Source: Stutzerimonas stutzeri (GTDB taxonomy: Bacteria > Pseudomonadota > Gammaproteobacteria > Pseudomonadales > Pseudomonadaceae). From it: a stretch of DNA of 64,000 nucleotides. Made by a program: the position numbers and the translations under genes. The notes below the pieces were generated by a model. The model worked only from the letters and a program-made list of their open reading frames with translations, did no database searches and was not told where the DNA came from. Position 1 is the first letter of the stretch, and each line of letters begins with the position of its first letter. Positions 22,740 through 33,005 of the stretch are shown here, one piece after another. The stretch spans positions 124,001 to 188,000 of the forward strand of contig NZ_JAMOIH010000002.1 in NCBI RefSeq assembly GCF_024448955.1, given 5' to 3'.

Positions 22740-22763
22740 CAATATCAAAAAGTTTTGATATTG
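22740..22763. promoter_or_regulatory. Perfect 11-2-11 palindrome, probable SahR operator
   Basis: CAATATCAAAA and TTTTGATATTG are exact reverse complements separated by AG. The site lies 42 bases upstream of the sahR start and 14 bases after the lysE-type stop. Symmetry, length and AT-rich centre fit an ArsR-type dimer site, so autoregulation of sahR-metK is likely. Confidence 0.75.
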
Positions 22764-22776
22764 GACCGGCCGGGTT

Positions 22777-23379
22777 TCAATTCACCAGGCTGTTGATACC
22801 CATTGCGCAGGACACCAGCCCGAGGCCGAGCAGGAAGACACTCGGGAGCAGGTCGAGTGCTCGTTGCAGGCGTTCGTGGCTGGCCAGGCGGCGCGATACC
22901 AGGCTGTAGGCGATCAGGATGGACACATCGACCAGCGCCCAAATGGCGATCAGTGCCACCGCCTGTGGCGCGAAGGGCTGCGCGGGAAGAATGAACCCCG
23001 GCAGAAACGCGAGAAAGAACAGGATGTCCTTGGGGTTCGACAGTCCTACCGCCATTGCACGCCAGAAGTAATGTGCGTGTGGTCGTGTCGGCTTCGGTTT
23101 TTCGTCATCGCCGCCACACAGGCCATCCGCGCCGAGCCAGATCAGATAGAGGCCCCCGAGCACCTGGCCCCATTCGAGAATGACCGGCTTCAGATCGAGC
23201 GCCAGGTAGATCAGCACCAGTGCCGCAATCAACAGTAGCTGTGCGGAGAGCACGCCGCCGAGAATGGTCCAGGCCGGCCAGCTGCGCCGCGCATCGGCGA
23301 TGACCAGCGCGACCACAGGTCCTGGGGACGCGATCAGCAAGGTGACCGCGGCGGCAAAGGCCAGGTATGTGGCGCTCAT
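22777..23379 (-). CDS. LysE/RhtB family amino-acid exporter
   Basis: A 200-residue inner-membrane protein with about six hydrophobic segments. The N-terminal SPGPVVALVIADARR and the central GLYLIWLGADGL and NPKDILFFLAFLPGF are the family signatures. LysE/RhtB proteins export amino acids or their derivatives by proton exchange. The ATG overlaps the stop of the oxygenase gene by four bases (23376-23379), so the exporter is probably translated with an enzyme that modifies its cargo. The substrate is unknown. Confidence 0.9.
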   Translation of the reverse strand: MSATYLAFAAAVTLLIASPGPVVALVIADARRSWPAWTILGGVLSAQLLLIAALVLIYLALDLKPVILEWGQVLGGLYLIWLGADGLCGGDDEKPKPTRPHAHYFWRAMAVGLSNPKDILFFLAFLPGFILPAQPFAPQAVALIAIWALVDVSILIAYSLVSRRLASHERLQRALDLLPSVFLLGLGLVSCAMGINSLVN

Positions 23380-24272
23380 AGCTCAGTCACCAGTTCGAAG
23401 ATGCGCGATTGCCGACCCAGTTTTTCGGTGTAGAAAGCCAGGTTGCAGCTGGCGAAGGTGCGCTGCATCCAGCGGTCGCTGCCATCGAAGCGGGCAGGAA
23501 AGGGGCTGCGCGCGTGCGCGGTGCGGCGATTGTCGATGATCAACAGGTCGCCGCGAGCCAGTCTTACCGGCTCGACGATATTCCAGGCGATGCGGCGCAA
23601 CGCATCGAGTGAGTGCTGCGCGCGGTCGCTGTAGGCCACCATGAACTGCGGATCGAAGCGAAAGAAAGGCGCATCGGGGTCGCCGTACAGCACGGTCTGA
23701 TGTTTGTTGATGTCGATGCGTTGGTTCTTCTCGGTTGGGCCGTAATCGGAAAAGAAGTTGTAGGGCTCGTTGAGAAAGAACGCCTGCTGTTCGTAGCTCA
23801 GGTGCTCGAGAATGCGATCGACCGAAGCGATGTAGGTAATGGCTTGCGCCTCTGGATCCTGACGCAGACAGAGCAGCAAGAGATAGTCCGGCTGGATTGC
23901 ATGGAAGGCGTTTTCGGTATGCAGATCGAGTTCGGTATCGAAGCTGTCCGAGCTGGCGGCGCGTGATTGTGTCGGCTGAGGGAAGAGGTTATTGACGATG
24001 CAGCCGCCGGACTCCTGCACGTAGCCGATCGGGTCACCCAGCAGGGCGGTGGCTTGCAGCAGCAGCTTTTCGCTGCGCTCATCCGGCTTGCACACGTCGG
24101 CGCGGGATTGAGGTGTCGGCGGGATATCGCCTATCTCCATGCCTTGCAGCCGTAGAAAACCCTTCGGATTACCGAACATCTTGAAATCGAGGATCTGCGC
24201 AATCTGCTCCTGGCCCAGTCCCCCGTTACTGATGGCGGCAGACAAAAGTAGGTCAAAGTTGCGATTGGACAT
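23376..24272 (-). CDS. Clavaminate-synthase-like Fe(II)/2-oxoglutarate amino-acid oxygenase
   Basis: A 298-residue TauD/clavaminate-synthase superfamily protein. The iron site can be placed: His118 and Glu120 in LDLHTENAFH and His253 in RRTAHARSPF. A candidate 2-oxoglutarate arginine, Arg267 (SDRWMQR), lies 14 residues after the distal His, the same spacing I recall for the arginine hydroxylase VioC. The HXE rather than HXD form is also typical of VioC, AsnO and clavaminate synthase, which hydroxylate free amino acids. It is coupled to a LysE exporter and faces a LysR regulator. A hydroxy-amino-acid product is inferred, and the substrate is not known. Confidence 0.8.
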   Translation of the reverse strand: MSNRNFDLLLSAAISNGGLGQEQIAQILDFKMFGNPKGFLRLQGMEIGDIPPTPQSRADVCKPDERSEKLLLQATALLGDPIGYVQESGGCIVNNLFPQPTQSRAASSDSFDTELDLHTENAFHAIQPDYLLLLCLRQDPEAQAITYIASVDRILEHLSYEQQAFFLNEPYNFFSDYGPTEKNQRIDINKHQTVLYGDPDAPFFRFDPQFMVAYSDRAQHSLDALRRIAWNIVEPVRLARGDLLIIDNRRTAHARSPFPARFDGSDRWMQRTFASCNLAFYTEKLGRQSRIFELVTEL

Positions 24273-24436
24273 GTCATTCTTCCCTGCGGTTTTCTACGGC
24301 ATACGCCACGCTTGTGAGTCGATGCCATCGCGCTGTTGGCTCGGCTGCTGGCGCAGTATTGGTGGGGTTCGGAGGGTTGAAAAATGGAAAAAAGGGCCGG
24401 ATGCCATGAGTTTTACTCATGCCGGAGCGGGGCGGC

Positions 24437-25357
24437 ATGACAGCGCGGATGCCTCCCCTGTATGCGCTGCGAGCTTTCGAAGTGGCGGCGCGATTCGGCT
24501 CGTTCACCCAGGCGGCTGAAAGCCTGTGCATCACGCAGAGCGCGGTCAGCCGGCACGTGAAGGCACTCGAAGAGAATCTCGGTTGTCAGCTCTTCGATCG
24601 GCGCGGCTCCAAGCTGGCGCTGACCGACACGGGGCGGATGCTGGCGCAGGAACTCAAGGTGGGCTTTCGCACCATTGAAAACGCTTGCGTCGCGGTCAAT
24701 CGACAGCAGAACGCGCTCAGGCTGAAGGCGCCCTCGACGCTCACCATGCGCTGGTTGCTGGGCGCGCTGGAAACGTTCCAGTTAGCCCATCCGCAGAATC
24801 AGGTACAGCTCACCAGCGCCTGGATGGACCTGGATGCGGTGGATTTTCATAACGAGCCGTTCGATTGCGCGATTCTGCTCGGGCACGGCGGTTTCCCGGC
24901 TGACTGGAACCGCGTGAAGTTGTTCGATGAATGGCTGGTGCCTGTGTGTTCACCGGACATCCTCGGTGACGGATGCTGGACTGCGTCCCAGCTGGCGTCG
25001 GCCGAGTTGATCCATCCCTCGCGTGACTGCCGCGACTGGCGGCGCTGGTTGCAGCGGGTCGGGCTGATCGATGTGATCGCGTGGCAGCAGGGCAAGCTGT
25101 TCGACACGCTGGAACTGGGCATCTCCGCCGCGGCGCAGGGGCATGGCGTTTCCATCGGCGATCTGGCCTTGGTCGGTGCGGAGCTGCACAGGGGCACGCT
25201 GGCACTGCCGTTCGAGCAGGCGGTGCGCTCCGGCGATAGCTACTATCTGGTCTGGCCGGCGACCGGCGAAACCCCGGAAACGCTCACTCGGATGAAGGAT
25301 TACCTGCTGCGACATCTGCCGGATGCCGGAAGCTGCGGCGTCAGTCTGCTCGACTAG
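24437..25357 (+). CDS. LysR-family regulator, GcvA type
   Basis: A 306-residue regulator starting [23 protein letters not shown]. The winged helix has [25 protein letters not shown], as in the GcvA/AmpR subgroup, followed by an effector-binding domain. The start at 24437 has GGAG ten bases upstream; the earlier ATG at 24419 has no ribosome site. It is divergent from the oxygenase-exporter pair across 164 bases, the classic position for a LysR activator of its neighbours. The inducer is unknown, perhaps an amino acid. Confidence 0.9.
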   Translation: MTARMPPLYALRAFEVAARFGSFTQAAESLCITQSAVSRHVKALEENLGCQLFDRRGSKLALTDTGRMLAQELKVGFRTIENACVAVNRQQNALRLKAPSTLTMRWLLGALETFQLAHPQNQVQLTSAWMDLDAVDFHNEPFDCAILLGHGGFPADWNRVKLFDEWLVPVCSPDILGDGCWTASQLASAELIHPSRDCRDWRRWLQRVGLIDVIAWQQGKLFDTLELGISAAAQGHGVSIGDLALVGAELHRGTLALPFEQAVRSGDSYYLVWPATGETPETLTRMKDYLLRHLPDAGSCGVSLLD

Positions 25358-25449
25358 AACGGACAGCATGCATCAGTCATTGCCCCCCATCCCGCGAAAG
25401 GGGAAAATGGCGGCCTTTTTCACGTACTACCCCCGCAGGAGATTCAGCG

Positions 25450-27447
25450 ATGCCCAGCCGTCGTGAGCGAGCCAATGCCATCCGCGCCCTCAGCATGGAT
25501 GCTGTGCAGAAAGCCAACAGCGGCCATCCCGGTGCCCCGATGGGCATGGCGGACATCGCCGAAGTGCTCTGGCGCGACCATCTGAAACACAGCCCGACCA
25601 ACCCCTTGTGGGCTGATCGCGACCGCTTCGTGCTGTCCAACGGCCACGGTTCGATGCTGATTTATTCGCTGCTGCACCTGACCGGCTACGACCTGTCCAT
25701 CGATGACCTGAAGAATTTCCGTCAGCTGCACAGCAAGACCCCGGGCCATCCAGAGTTCGGTTACACCGCCGGCGTCGAGACCACCACCGGCCCGCTTGGT
25801 CAAGGGTTGGCCAACGCCGTGGGCTTCGCCCTGGCGGAAAAGGTCATGGCGGCGCAGTTCAACCAGCCCGGCCATGAAATCGTCGACCACAATACCTATG
25901 TGTTCCTCGGTGACGGCTGTTTGATGGAAGGCATTTCCCACGAGGTCTGCTCGCTGGCCGGCACCCTGGGGCTGAATAAACTCACCGCCTTCTACGATGA
26001 CAACGGCATCTCCATCGATGGCGAAGTGCACGGCTGGTTCACCGACGATACCCCGCGCCGCTTCGAGGCCTACGGCTGGCAAGTTATCCGCAACGTCGAC
26101 GGCCACGACGCCGACGAAATTCAGATGGCCATCGAGACCGCGCGCAGGAGCGACCGTCCGACGCTGATTTGCTGCAAGACCATCATCGGCTTTGGCTCGC
26201 CGAACAAGCAGGGCAAGGAAGAATCCCATGGTGCCGCGCTTGGCGATGCCGAGATCGCGCTGACCCGCGAGGCGCTGGGCTGGAAGCATGGCCCGTTCGA
26301 AATTCCCGCCGAGATCTACGCCGAGTGGGATGCCAAGCAGAAGGGCGCCGACGCCGAAAACGAATGGAACAAGCGCTTCGCCGCCTACGAAACCGAATTC
26401 CCGGCGCTGGCTGCTGAATTCAAGCGGCGCATGGCCGGCGAACTGCCCGCTGACTTCGCCGAGAAGGCCAGCGAGTTCATCTGTGAAGTCGCCACCAAGG
26501 GCGAGACCATCGCCAGCCGCAAGGCCAGCCAGAACTGCCTGAACGCCTTCGGCCCGCTGCTGCCGGAACTGCTCGGCGGTTCGGCCGACCTGGCCGGCTC
26601 CAACCTGACCCTGTGGAAAGGCTGCAAGCCGGTGGTCGCCGAGGATGCCTCGGGCAACTACATGTACTACGGCGTGCGCGAGTTCGGCATGGCCGCGATC
26701 ATGAACGGCGTCGCCCTGCACGGCGGCCTGATCCCCTACGGCGCGACCTTCCTGATGTTCATGGAATACGCGCGCAACGCGGTGCGCATGTCGGCGCTGA
26801 TGAAGCAGCGGGTGATCTACGTCTTTACCCACGACTCCATCGGCCTGGGCGAAGACGGCCCGACCCACCAGCCGATCGAGCAACTGACCAGCCTGCGTAC
26901 CACGCCGAACCTGGATACCTGGCGCCCGGCCGATACCGTCGAATCCGCCGTGGCCTGGAAGCATGCCGTCGAGCGCAAGGACGGCCCGAGCGCACTGATC
27001 TTCTCGCGCCAGAACCTGCCGTACCACGTGCGCGACAACGAGACCGAAGCGGCCATCGCCCGCGGCGGCTACATCCTGAAAAACTGCGAAGGCGAGCCGG
27101 AGCTGATCCTCATCGCCACCGGTTCGGAAGTGAGCCTGGCGGTCGACGCGGCCGACAAGCTGGCCGCGCAGGGTCGTAAGGTGCGCGTGGTATCCATGCC
27201 CTGCACCAGCGTGTTCGACGCTCAGGATGCCGCCTACAAGCAGCAGGTGCTGCCGGTGGAAGTGGGTGCGCGCATCGCCATCGAAGCGGCTCATGCGGAC
27301 TACTGGTACAAGTACGTCGGCCTCGAAGGCCAAATCATCGGCATGACCACCTACGGCGAGTCGGCCCCGGCTGGCCAGCTGTTCGAGGAGTTCGGCTTTA
27401 CCGTCGATAACGTTCTCGCGGTTGCCGAAGAGCTGTTGGAAGACTAA
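25450..27447 (+). CDS. tkt: Transketolase
   Basis: A 665-residue thiamine-diphosphate enzyme moving two-carbon units in the non-oxidative pentose phosphate pathway. Motifs include [30 protein letters not shown], the ThDP site [13 protein letters not shown] and [27 protein letters not shown] ribosome site precedes the ATG. It opens the tkt-epd-pgk-fba block typical of pseudomonads. A heptad inverted repeat lies between it and epd. Confidence 0.97.
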   Translation: MPSRRERANAIRALSMDAVQKANSGHPGAPMGMADIAEVLWRDHLKHSPTNPLWADRDRFVLSNGHGSMLIYSLLHLTGYDLSIDDLKNFRQLHSKTPGHPEFGYTAGVETTTGPLGQGLANAVGFALAEKVMAAQFNQPGHEIVDHNTYVFLGDGCLMEGISHEVCSLAGTLGLNKLTAFYDDNGISIDGEVHGWFTDDTPRRFEAYGWQVIRNVDGHDADEIQMAIETARRSDRPTLICCKTIIGFGSPNKQGKEESHGAALGDAEIALTREALGWKHGPFEIPAEIYAEWDAKQKGADAENEWNKRFAAYETEFPALAAEFKRRMAGELPADFAEKASEFICEVATKGETIASRKASQNCLNAFGPLLPELLGGSADLAGSNLTLWKGCKPVVAEDASGNYMYYGVREFGMAAIMNGVALHGGLIPYGATFLMFMEYARNAVRMSALMKQRVIYVFTHDSIGLGEDGPTHQPIEQLTSLRTTPNLDTWRPADTVESAVAWKHAVERKDGPSALIFSRQNLPYHVRDNETEAAIARGGYILKNCEGEPELILIATGSEVSLAVDAADKLAAQGRKVRVVSMPCTSVFDAQDAAYKQQVLPVEVGARIAIEAAHADYWYKYVGLEGQIIGMTTYGESAPAGQLFEEFGFTVDNVLAVAEELLED

Positions 27448-27449
27448 TG

Positions 27450-27597
27450 AGTCAGCTGGAAGCCTGAAGCTGGAGGCTTGAATAAAGCAGCCGGATCAGG
27501 CTTAAGGGATCACAGCAGCTGAGAGGTTGCGGCTGGATGGTGGAAGTGCCAGCGGCATGAGTACTTCCGGCTTCCGGCTTCCAGCTTCCAGCTCGCC
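27450..27597. repeat. Heptad inverted repeat, copy 2 (tkt-epd gap)
   Basis: The left arm reads AGCTGGA-AGCCTGA-AGCTGGA-GGCTTGA. The right arm, near 27567-27593, reads CTTCCGG-CTTCCGG-CTTCCAG-CTTCCAG. About 90 bases of unrelated sequence form the loop. The epd frame is open through the right arm, but the epd start lies after it. Confidence 0.75.
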
Positions 27598-27613
27598 CAG
27601 AGACGAGCCGCGA

Positions 27614-28660
27614 ATGCCCCGAACTCCTTCTTACCGCATCGCGCTTAACGGTTACGGCCGTATTGGCCGCTGCGTGCTGCGCGCCTTCTACGAACGTGAT
27701 GCCGCATTCGATTTCCAGATCGTTGCCCTCAACGATCTGGCCGACATGGCCAGCCTGGAATACCTGACCCGCTTCGACTCCACCCATGGGCGCTTTCCCG
27801 GCGAGGTGAGCGTGGATGGCGATTGCCTGCACCTCAATGGCGACTGCGTGAAGGTGCTGCGTGAGTCTACGCCGGAGGCTATCGACTGGTCGGTGCTGGG
27901 CGTGGACCTGGTGTTGGAATGCTCAGGCGCCTACAACACCCGCGCCGGTGGCGAGCGTTTTCTCGCTGCCGGTGTGCCGCGGGTGCTGTTCTCCCAGCCG
28001 ATGACGGGTGCTGCGGATGTCGATGCCACCGTGGTAATGGGCATCAACCACAGGCAGCTGACCGGCGCCGAACGGCTGGTTTCAAATGCTTCCTGCACCA
28101 CCAACTGCGGCGTGCCGTTGCTGAAGTTGCTCAACGACGCGGTGGGTATCGAGTACGCCTCCATCACCACCATCCACTCGGCGATGAACGACCAGCCGGT
28201 GATCGACGCCTATCACCACGACGACCTGCGCCGCACGCGCTCGGCCTTCCAGTCTGTTATTCCGGTGTCCACCGGATTGGCCAAGGGAATTGAACGGCTG
28301 CTGCCGGAACTCTCCGGACGGATTCAGGCCAAAGCCGTTCGGGTGCCGACGGTGAACGTGTCCTGCCTGGATATCACCCTGCAGACGTCCTGTGACACGG
28401 ACGCGCAAACCGTCAACCGGGTGCTGCGCGAGGCCGCCGAAAACGGGCCGTTGAGGGGATTGCTGGCGTACACCGAGCTGCCCCATGCCAGCTGCGACTT
28501 CAATCACGACCCGCATTCGGCGATCGTCGATGGCAGCCTGACGCGAGCTTCCGGGCCGCGGCTGGTGAATCTGCTGGCCTGGTTCGACAACGAATGGGGA
28601 TTCGCCAACCGTATGCTGGATGTTGCCGAACACTATCTGTGCGTGGCTCATCGCCCCTAG
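27614..28660 (+). CDS. epd: Erythrose-4-phosphate dehydrogenase
   Basis: A 348-residue GAPDH-family enzyme. It starts [17 protein letters not shown], has the catalytic cysteine in NASCTTNC and, unlike GapA, carries [13 protein letters not shown] after it, which marks the Epd subgroup. Epd oxidises erythrose 4-phosphate for pyridoxal phosphate synthesis and commonly sits beside pgk and fba. I chose the ATG at 27614 because it opens the nucleotide-binding strand; the longer frame from 27527 translates the repeat. The ribosome site is weak (GAG), so coupling to tkt translation is doubtful. Confidence 0.93.
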   Translation: MPRTPSYRIALNGYGRIGRCVLRAFYERDAAFDFQIVALNDLADMASLEYLTRFDSTHGRFPGEVSVDGDCLHLNGDCVKVLRESTPEAIDWSVLGVDLVLECSGAYNTRAGGERFLAAGVPRVLFSQPMTGAADVDATVVMGINHRQLTGAERLVSNASCTTNCGVPLLKLLNDAVGIEYASITTIHSAMNDQPVIDAYHHDDLRRTRSAFQSVIPVSTGLAKGIERLLPELSGRIQAKAVRVPTVNVSCLDITLQTSCDTDAQTVNRVLREAAENGPLRGLLAYTELPHASCDFNHDPHSAIVDGSLTRASGPRLVNLLAWFDNEWGFANRMLDVAEHYLCVAHRP

Positions 28661-28709
28661 CGGGCCGCGTCTTGAGTTTCGCTGTTTCGTACTTTTAAGG
28701 AAGATCAAC

Positions 28710-29873
28710 ATGACCGTTTTGAAGATGAACGACCTCGACCTGCAGGGTAAGCGCGTGCTGATCCGCGAAGACCTCAACGTGCCGGTGAAGGATGGCGCGG
28801 TGAAGAGCGATGCGCGCATCCTGGCTTCGCTGCCGACCATCAAGCTGGCGCTGGAGAGGGGCGCGGCGGTGCTGGTCTGCTCGCACCTGGGCCGCCCGGA
28901 GGAGGGCGTGTTCAGCGAGGAAGACAGTCTCAAGCCGGTCGCCGACTATTTGAGCAAGGCTTTGAACCGCGAAGTCCCGCTGGTCCGCGATTACCTCGAC
29001 GGCGTCGAGGTCAAGGCCGGTGAGCTGGTGCTGCTGGAAAATGTGCGCTTCAACCAGGGTGAGAAGAAGAACACCGACGAACTGGCGCAGAAGTACGCCG
29101 CGCTGTGCGACGTCTTCGTTATGGATGCCTTCGGCACCGCTCACCGCGCCCAAGGCTCGACCCATGGCGTGGCCAAATTCGCCAAGGTCGCCTGTGCCGG
29201 TCCGCTGCTGGCCGCTGAACTCGATGCGCTGGGCAAGGCGCTGAAAAGCCCGGCCAAGCCGATGGCGGCCATCGTCGCTGGCTCCAAGGTCTCGACCAAA
29301 CTGGACGTGCTGAACAGCCTGAGCCAGGTCTGTGATCAGCTGATCGTCGGCGGTGGCATCGCTAATACCTTCCTGGCCGCAGCGGGCTTTCCGGTGGGCA
29401 AGTCGCTTTATGAAGCCGATCTCGTGGACACCGCCAAGGCCATCGCCGCCAGGGTCAGCGTGCCGCTGCCGGTGGACGTGGTGGTGGCCAAGGCCTTCGC
29501 CGAGGATGCCGAGGCCACGGTAAAAGCCGTTGCCGATGTGTCCGACGACGACATGATTCTGGACATCGGCCCACAGACCGCGGCCAATTTCGCCGAGCTG
29601 CTCAAGTCCTCGAAGACCATCCTCTGGAACGGTCCGGTGGGCGTATTCGAGTTCGATCAGTTCGGCAACGGCACCAAGGTGCTGGCCGATGCCATCGCTG
29701 AAAGCCCGGCATTCTCCATCGCGGGCGGCGGCGATACCCTGGCGGCCATCGACAAGTACCGCGTGGGCGAGAAGATCTCCTATATCTCCACTGGCGGCGG
29801 CGCCTTCCTCGAATTCGTCGAGGGTAAGGTGCTCCCGGCAGTGGAAATCCTCGAGGAGCGAGCCGCACAGTAA
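28710..29873 (+). CDS. pgk: Phosphoglycerate kinase
   Basis: A 387-residue glycolytic kinase converting 1,3-bisphosphoglycerate and ADP to 3-phosphoglycerate and ATP, reversible in gluconeogenesis. Motifs are [36 protein letters not shown] and [12 protein letters not shown]. The ATG at 28710 follows AAGGAAG, while 30 upstream in-frame codons are non-coding. It lies 49 bases after epd and is likely co-transcribed. Confidence 0.97.
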   Translation: MTVLKMNDLDLQGKRVLIREDLNVPVKDGAVKSDARILASLPTIKLALERGAAVLVCSHLGRPEEGVFSEEDSLKPVADYLSKALNREVPLVRDYLDGVEVKAGELVLLENVRFNQGEKKNTDELAQKYAALCDVFVMDAFGTAHRAQGSTHGVAKFAKVACAGPLLAAELDALGKALKSPAKPMAAIVAGSKVSTKLDVLNSLSQVCDQLIVGGGIANTFLAAAGFPVGKSLYEADLVDTAKAIAARVSVPLPVDVVVAKAFAEDAEATVKAVADVSDDDMILDIGPQTAANFAELLKSSKTILWNGPVGVFEFDQFGNGTKVLADAIAESPAFSIAGGGDTLAAIDKYRVGEKISYISTGGGAFLEFVEGKVLPAVEILEERAAQ

Positions 29874-29964
29874 CGCTCGTTAGGCATAACAAGCGAAACG
29901 CCAAGGCAACCCCTGAAGCTTGATGAGGTCTCTGTTTTGTCTGAGCACGGAATGGAGACTTACC

Positions 29965-30159
29965 ATGCGTTATGCCGCTCTAGCTGTTTGCTGTCTTGGC
30001 CTGGCCGGTTGTGCCGGTGGCGCGCCGGATTCGCTTTGCGAAGTGATCGACCCGCCACCAATCGAAAGCCCCACTGCACAGAATGATCAACGGGTGCAGA
30101 TGCAAAGCACCGGCGATCCAACCGCTGGAACCGCTGCGGACGTTCAGGATTGCCCCTGA
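29965..30159 (+). CDS. Small lipoprotein of unknown function
   Basis: A 64-residue protein with a lipoprotein signal (LGLAGC) and a short hydrophilic mature part of about 45 residues rich in Pro, Ser, Thr and Gln. A TGGAG ribosome site precedes the ATG at 29965. It lies between pgk and the MliC-like gene on the same strand. No family recognised; such peptides are often membrane-anchored linkers of uncertain role. Confidence 0.62.
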   Translation: MRYAALAVCCLGLAGCAGGAPDSLCEVIDPPPIESPTAQNDQRVQMQSTGDPTAGTAADVQDCP

Positions 30160-30186
30160 GCTGACGCAGCCAAGCAAGGAGAAGCG

Positions 30187-30519
30187 ATGAAAGGCCTGTA
30201 CATCCCGTTTGCCGCACTGCTGCTCAGCGGTTGCGGTCACTGGCAATCCGGCCCCGACGCACCCTTCGTTCGCTGGAAATGCCAGAGCCAACAGAACATC
30301 GCCTGGCGCTACGCCGATGACAGTCGTCAAACGGTAGAGCTGAAGATCGGTGATAGCGAGCAGGTTCACCGGCTGCGCAAGGAACCTGCCACTCGTGGTG
30401 CTTTCTATAGCGACGGTGTGGTGGCTTTCCACGACAAAGGCAACCAGGCGTTAGTCTTTCGGACCGCCGACGACAAGCTGCTGGCCCATGGCTGCAGCGC
30501 TTCGCTGATCACCATTTGA
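30187..30519 (+). CDS. mliC: MliC-like lipoprotein, probable c-type lysozyme inhibitor
   Basis: A 110-residue lipoprotein (LLLSGC signal) with the MliC pattern: a first cysteine after tryptophan (WKCQSQ), a central run of beta strands, and the end SDGVVAFHDKGNQALVF followed by GC. MliC proteins sit in the outer membrane and block host or rival lysozyme by inserting into its active site. The GGAG ribosome site is good. It follows the small lipoprotein gene by 27 bases. The similarity is clear but the protein is short and key loop residues differ, so inhibition is inferred. Confidence 0.78.
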   Translation: MKGLYIPFAALLLSGCGHWQSGPDAPFVRWKCQSQQNIAWRYADDSRQTVELKIGDSEQVHRLRKEPATRGAFYSDGVVAFHDKGNQALVFRTADDKLLAHGCSASLITI

Positions 30520-30702
30520 GATGCCGAGACGCCCCTACGCAGCGGGTCGGCATGGAGCGATTTGCGGCGTTTCGCCAGAACTGATGGTTTTTGAGCCGTC
30601 CGCCACTACAATGCCGCGCTTTACCGCGCGGTGCTTGAACAGCGCCCGCCCCTGCGGCAGGCTTTAAACGAATAAACGACCCAAACCGGGAGAAAGGAAA
30701 AC

Positions 30703-31767
30703 ATGGCACTCATCAGCATGCGCCAGATGCTCGACCACGCCGCCGAGTTCGGCTACGGCGTGCCGGCCTTCAACGTGAACAACCTCGAGCAGATGCGAGC
30801 CATCATGGAAGCGGCCGACAAGACCGACTCCCCGGTGATCGTCCAGGCTTCTGCCGGTGCCCGCAAATACGCTGGCGCCCCCTTCCTGCGCCACCTGATC
30901 CTGGCGGCGATCGAAGAGTTCCCGCATATCCCGGTGTGCATGCACCAGGACCACGGCACCAGCCCGGATATCTGCCAGCGCTCGATCCAGCTGGGCTTCA
31001 GCTCGGTAATGATGGACGGCTCGCTGCGTGAAGACGGCAAGACGCCGTCCGATTACGAATACAACGTGCGTGTCACTCAGCAGACCGTTGCTTTCTCCCA
31101 CGCCTGCGGCGTATCGGTGGAAGGCGAACTGGGCTGCCTGGGTAGCCTGGAAACCGGCATGGCCGGCGAAGAAGACGGTGTCGGTGCCGAAGGCACGCTG
31201 GACCACAGCCAGCTGCTGACCGATCCGGAAGAAGCCGCCGACTTCGTGAAGAAGACCAAGGTGGACGCCCTGGCCATCGCCATCGGCACCAGCCACGGCG
31301 CCTACAAATTCACCAAGCCGCCGACCGGCGACACCCTGTCGATCCAGCGCATCAAGGAAATCCACCAGCGCATTCCCGATACGCACCTGGTGATGCACGG
31401 CTCCTCCTCCGTTCCGCAGGAGTGGCTGAAAATCATCAACGAGTACGGTGGCGACATCAAAGAAACCTACGGCGTACCGGTCGAAGAGATCGTCGAAGGC
31501 ATCAAGTACGGCGTGCGCAAGGTCAATATCGACACTGACCTGCGCCTGGCCTCCACCGGTGCGATCCGCGAATTCATGGCGAAGAACACCGCCGAATTCG
31601 ATCCCCGCAAGTACCTGGCCAAGACCGTCGCGGCCATGCGTGACATCTGCATTCTGCGCTACGAAGCCTTCGGCACCGCTGGAAATGCCTCGAAGATCAA
31701 GCCGATCTCCCTGGAAGGCATGTTCCAGCGTTATGCCTCCGGCGAGCTGGACCCCAAGGTCAACTGA
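30703..31767 (+). CDS. fba: Fructose-bisphosphate aldolase, class II
   Basis: A 354-residue zinc aldolase of the CbbA/Fba type, cleaving fructose 1,6-bisphosphate and also acting on sedoheptulose bisphosphate. Zinc-site and catalytic motifs include [31 protein letters not shown] and [20 protein letters not shown] ribosome site is present. It ends the carbon block and is followed by a strong terminator. The 180-base gap before it may carry its own promoter. Confidence 0.97.
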   Translation: MALISMRQMLDHAAEFGYGVPAFNVNNLEQMRAIMEAADKTDSPVIVQASAGARKYAGAPFLRHLILAAIEEFPHIPVCMHQDHGTSPDICQRSIQLGFSSVMMDGSLREDGKTPSDYEYNVRVTQQTVAFSHACGVSVEGELGCLGSLETGMAGEEDGVGAEGTLDHSQLLTDPEEAADFVKKTKVDALAIAIGTSHGAYKFTKPPTGDTLSIQRIKEIHQRIPDTHLVMHGSSSVPQEWLKIINEYGGDIKETYGVPVEEIVEGIKYGVRKVNIDTDLRLASTGAIREFMAKNTAEFDPRKYLAKTVAAMRDICILRYEAFGTAGNASKIKPISLEGMFQRYASGELDPKVN

Positions 31768-31817
31768 GTCGGCGCTGACGTCTGAGCCAGGGCCCGCTTG
31801 ATGCGAGCCCGAATTGA

Positions 31818-31849
31818 CGAAACCCCGCTTTTGCGGGGTTTCGTTTTTT
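31818..31849 (+). terminator. Rho-independent terminator after fba
   Basis: CGAAACCCCGC and GCGGGGTTTCG form a perfect 11-bp stem with a TTTT loop, followed by six T residues. Confidence 0.93.
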
Positions 31850-32392
31850 GGTTCATCACGCTTTGTCAGGGGAAACAAAGGATTGACATCGGATGCAAGT
31901 TTGGGTGTGTTAATGAAAGTTCTGCTTTCATTGGCCCCTATAGAGCCGTCTGATAGCTTGGTTTCGCCCTGCTGGGCGAGTCACTTTTTCCAGTCGCCGA
32001 AAAAGTAACCGAAAACGCTTGCCCCCACATACGGCCCTGCGCTTCGCTCCGGGTTCGTTCACTCCATCGCCGCTCCGAGGGTCGCCGTACAAGGGCCATC
32101 CATGCCCTTTACGGCTCTCGCTGCATCCCTGCGGCTGCCCCTCTGCGCAACGATTCCGTTCACCCTCCTGAAGGGGCGTTTGGTGTCGCCTGGCAGTTCG
32201 TGCAAAGCCAAGCCAGCATCATCAATGTTACTTTGGGCCGGCTGAGAATCGCTGCGGGTCTTATGATCCAGCGTGCGTTTTGTGGGAGGCCCGCCCTCGG
32301 GGCGAAGCTTTTGCCTGCCCGGTATTACCAGGCGCACTTGGTCTTTGGAGTACGACTCAGACACCGGCTACGCTGAGCGTTAGATGAACTCT
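31850..32392. other. 540-base gene-free stretch, possible extragenic repeat
   Basis: No convincing gene is visible; the 101-residue minus-strand frame (32059-32364) lacks a ribosome site and coding character. The part around 31980-32210, containing GAAAAAGTAACCGAAAACGCTTGCCC and then alternating TCGCTCC/TCGCTGC-like words, resembles an extragenic sequence I recall from several pseudomonad genomes. That recollection cannot be checked here. It looks like a decayed repeat with no ORF. Confidence 0.4.
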
Positions 32393-32770
32393 TTAGTCCA
32401 ATAGTTGCTGAATCTGGCTGTGCAGATTATCGAGCGAGAAGGGCTTTGCGATGATCGGGGCGGAGCGGGCGATGGGGCTTCCGGATTCGTGGATCTCGAT
32501 CGGATAACCGCTGATGAAAATGACTTTCAGATCGGGCCGCAACTTGATTGCCGGCTCCGCGATCATCACGCCTGAAACACCACCGGGCAGTCTGAAATCG
32601 GTTACCAGCAGGTCCAGTCGCGGCTTGGTTGCCAAAATTTCGAAAGCTCGGGCTGAATCCGCCGCCTCCAGAACCTTGTAGCCTTCCCCTGCTAGATAGT
32701 CAGACAACAGGCCGAGAATGTGGGGTTCGTCCTCAACGAGCAGGACAACTTTGGCGGGTGCTTGGCTCAT
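32393..32770 (-). CDS. Stand-alone response-regulator receiver protein
   Basis: A 125-residue CheY-like receiver without an output domain. The acidic pair is in VLLVEDEPH, the phospho-acceptor aspartate in LLVTDFRLPGG and the conserved lysine in IIAKPFS. It must act on another protein or as a phosphate relay. No histidine kinase gene is near. The CheY-like proteins with this PGGVSG-like loop are commonly partners of hybrid kinases encoded elsewhere. Confidence 0.88.
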   Translation of the reverse strand: MSQAPAKVVLLVEDEPHILGLLSDYLAGEGYKVLEAADSARAFEILATKPRLDLLVTDFRLPGGVSGVMIAEPAIKLRPDLKVIFISGYPIEIHESGSPIARSAPIIAKPFSLDNLHSQIQQLLD

Positions 32771-33005
32771 CGGGGGATTCTCGATTCTTGTGCAATAGCT
32801 TGTGAACGTACTGTGTGTCAGGCCAGTGATGGTTCCGGCGCGGGACGAACACTTGGAGCACGACGGCGCTTCCCAAGTTCATGAGTGCTGGCAATCGGCT
32901 GATCCGATCGAGTGCCCCGTCGGTACATGCCCAGCAGGGTACTGGACTATGGTACGAACCTCTATCAGAAGACCATGGCTCAAGTCAGTAACTTTGGAAT
33001 CCACC

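Noticed and set aside
25444..27333. Open frame of 629 codons antisense to tkt
   Set aside because: No ribosome site or domain; it mirrors the transketolase reading frame, which is clearly real.
32059..32364. Possible 101-residue gene on the minus strand
   Set aside because: No ribosome site, basic and unbiased residue use, and it lies in a repeat-like gene-free segment.
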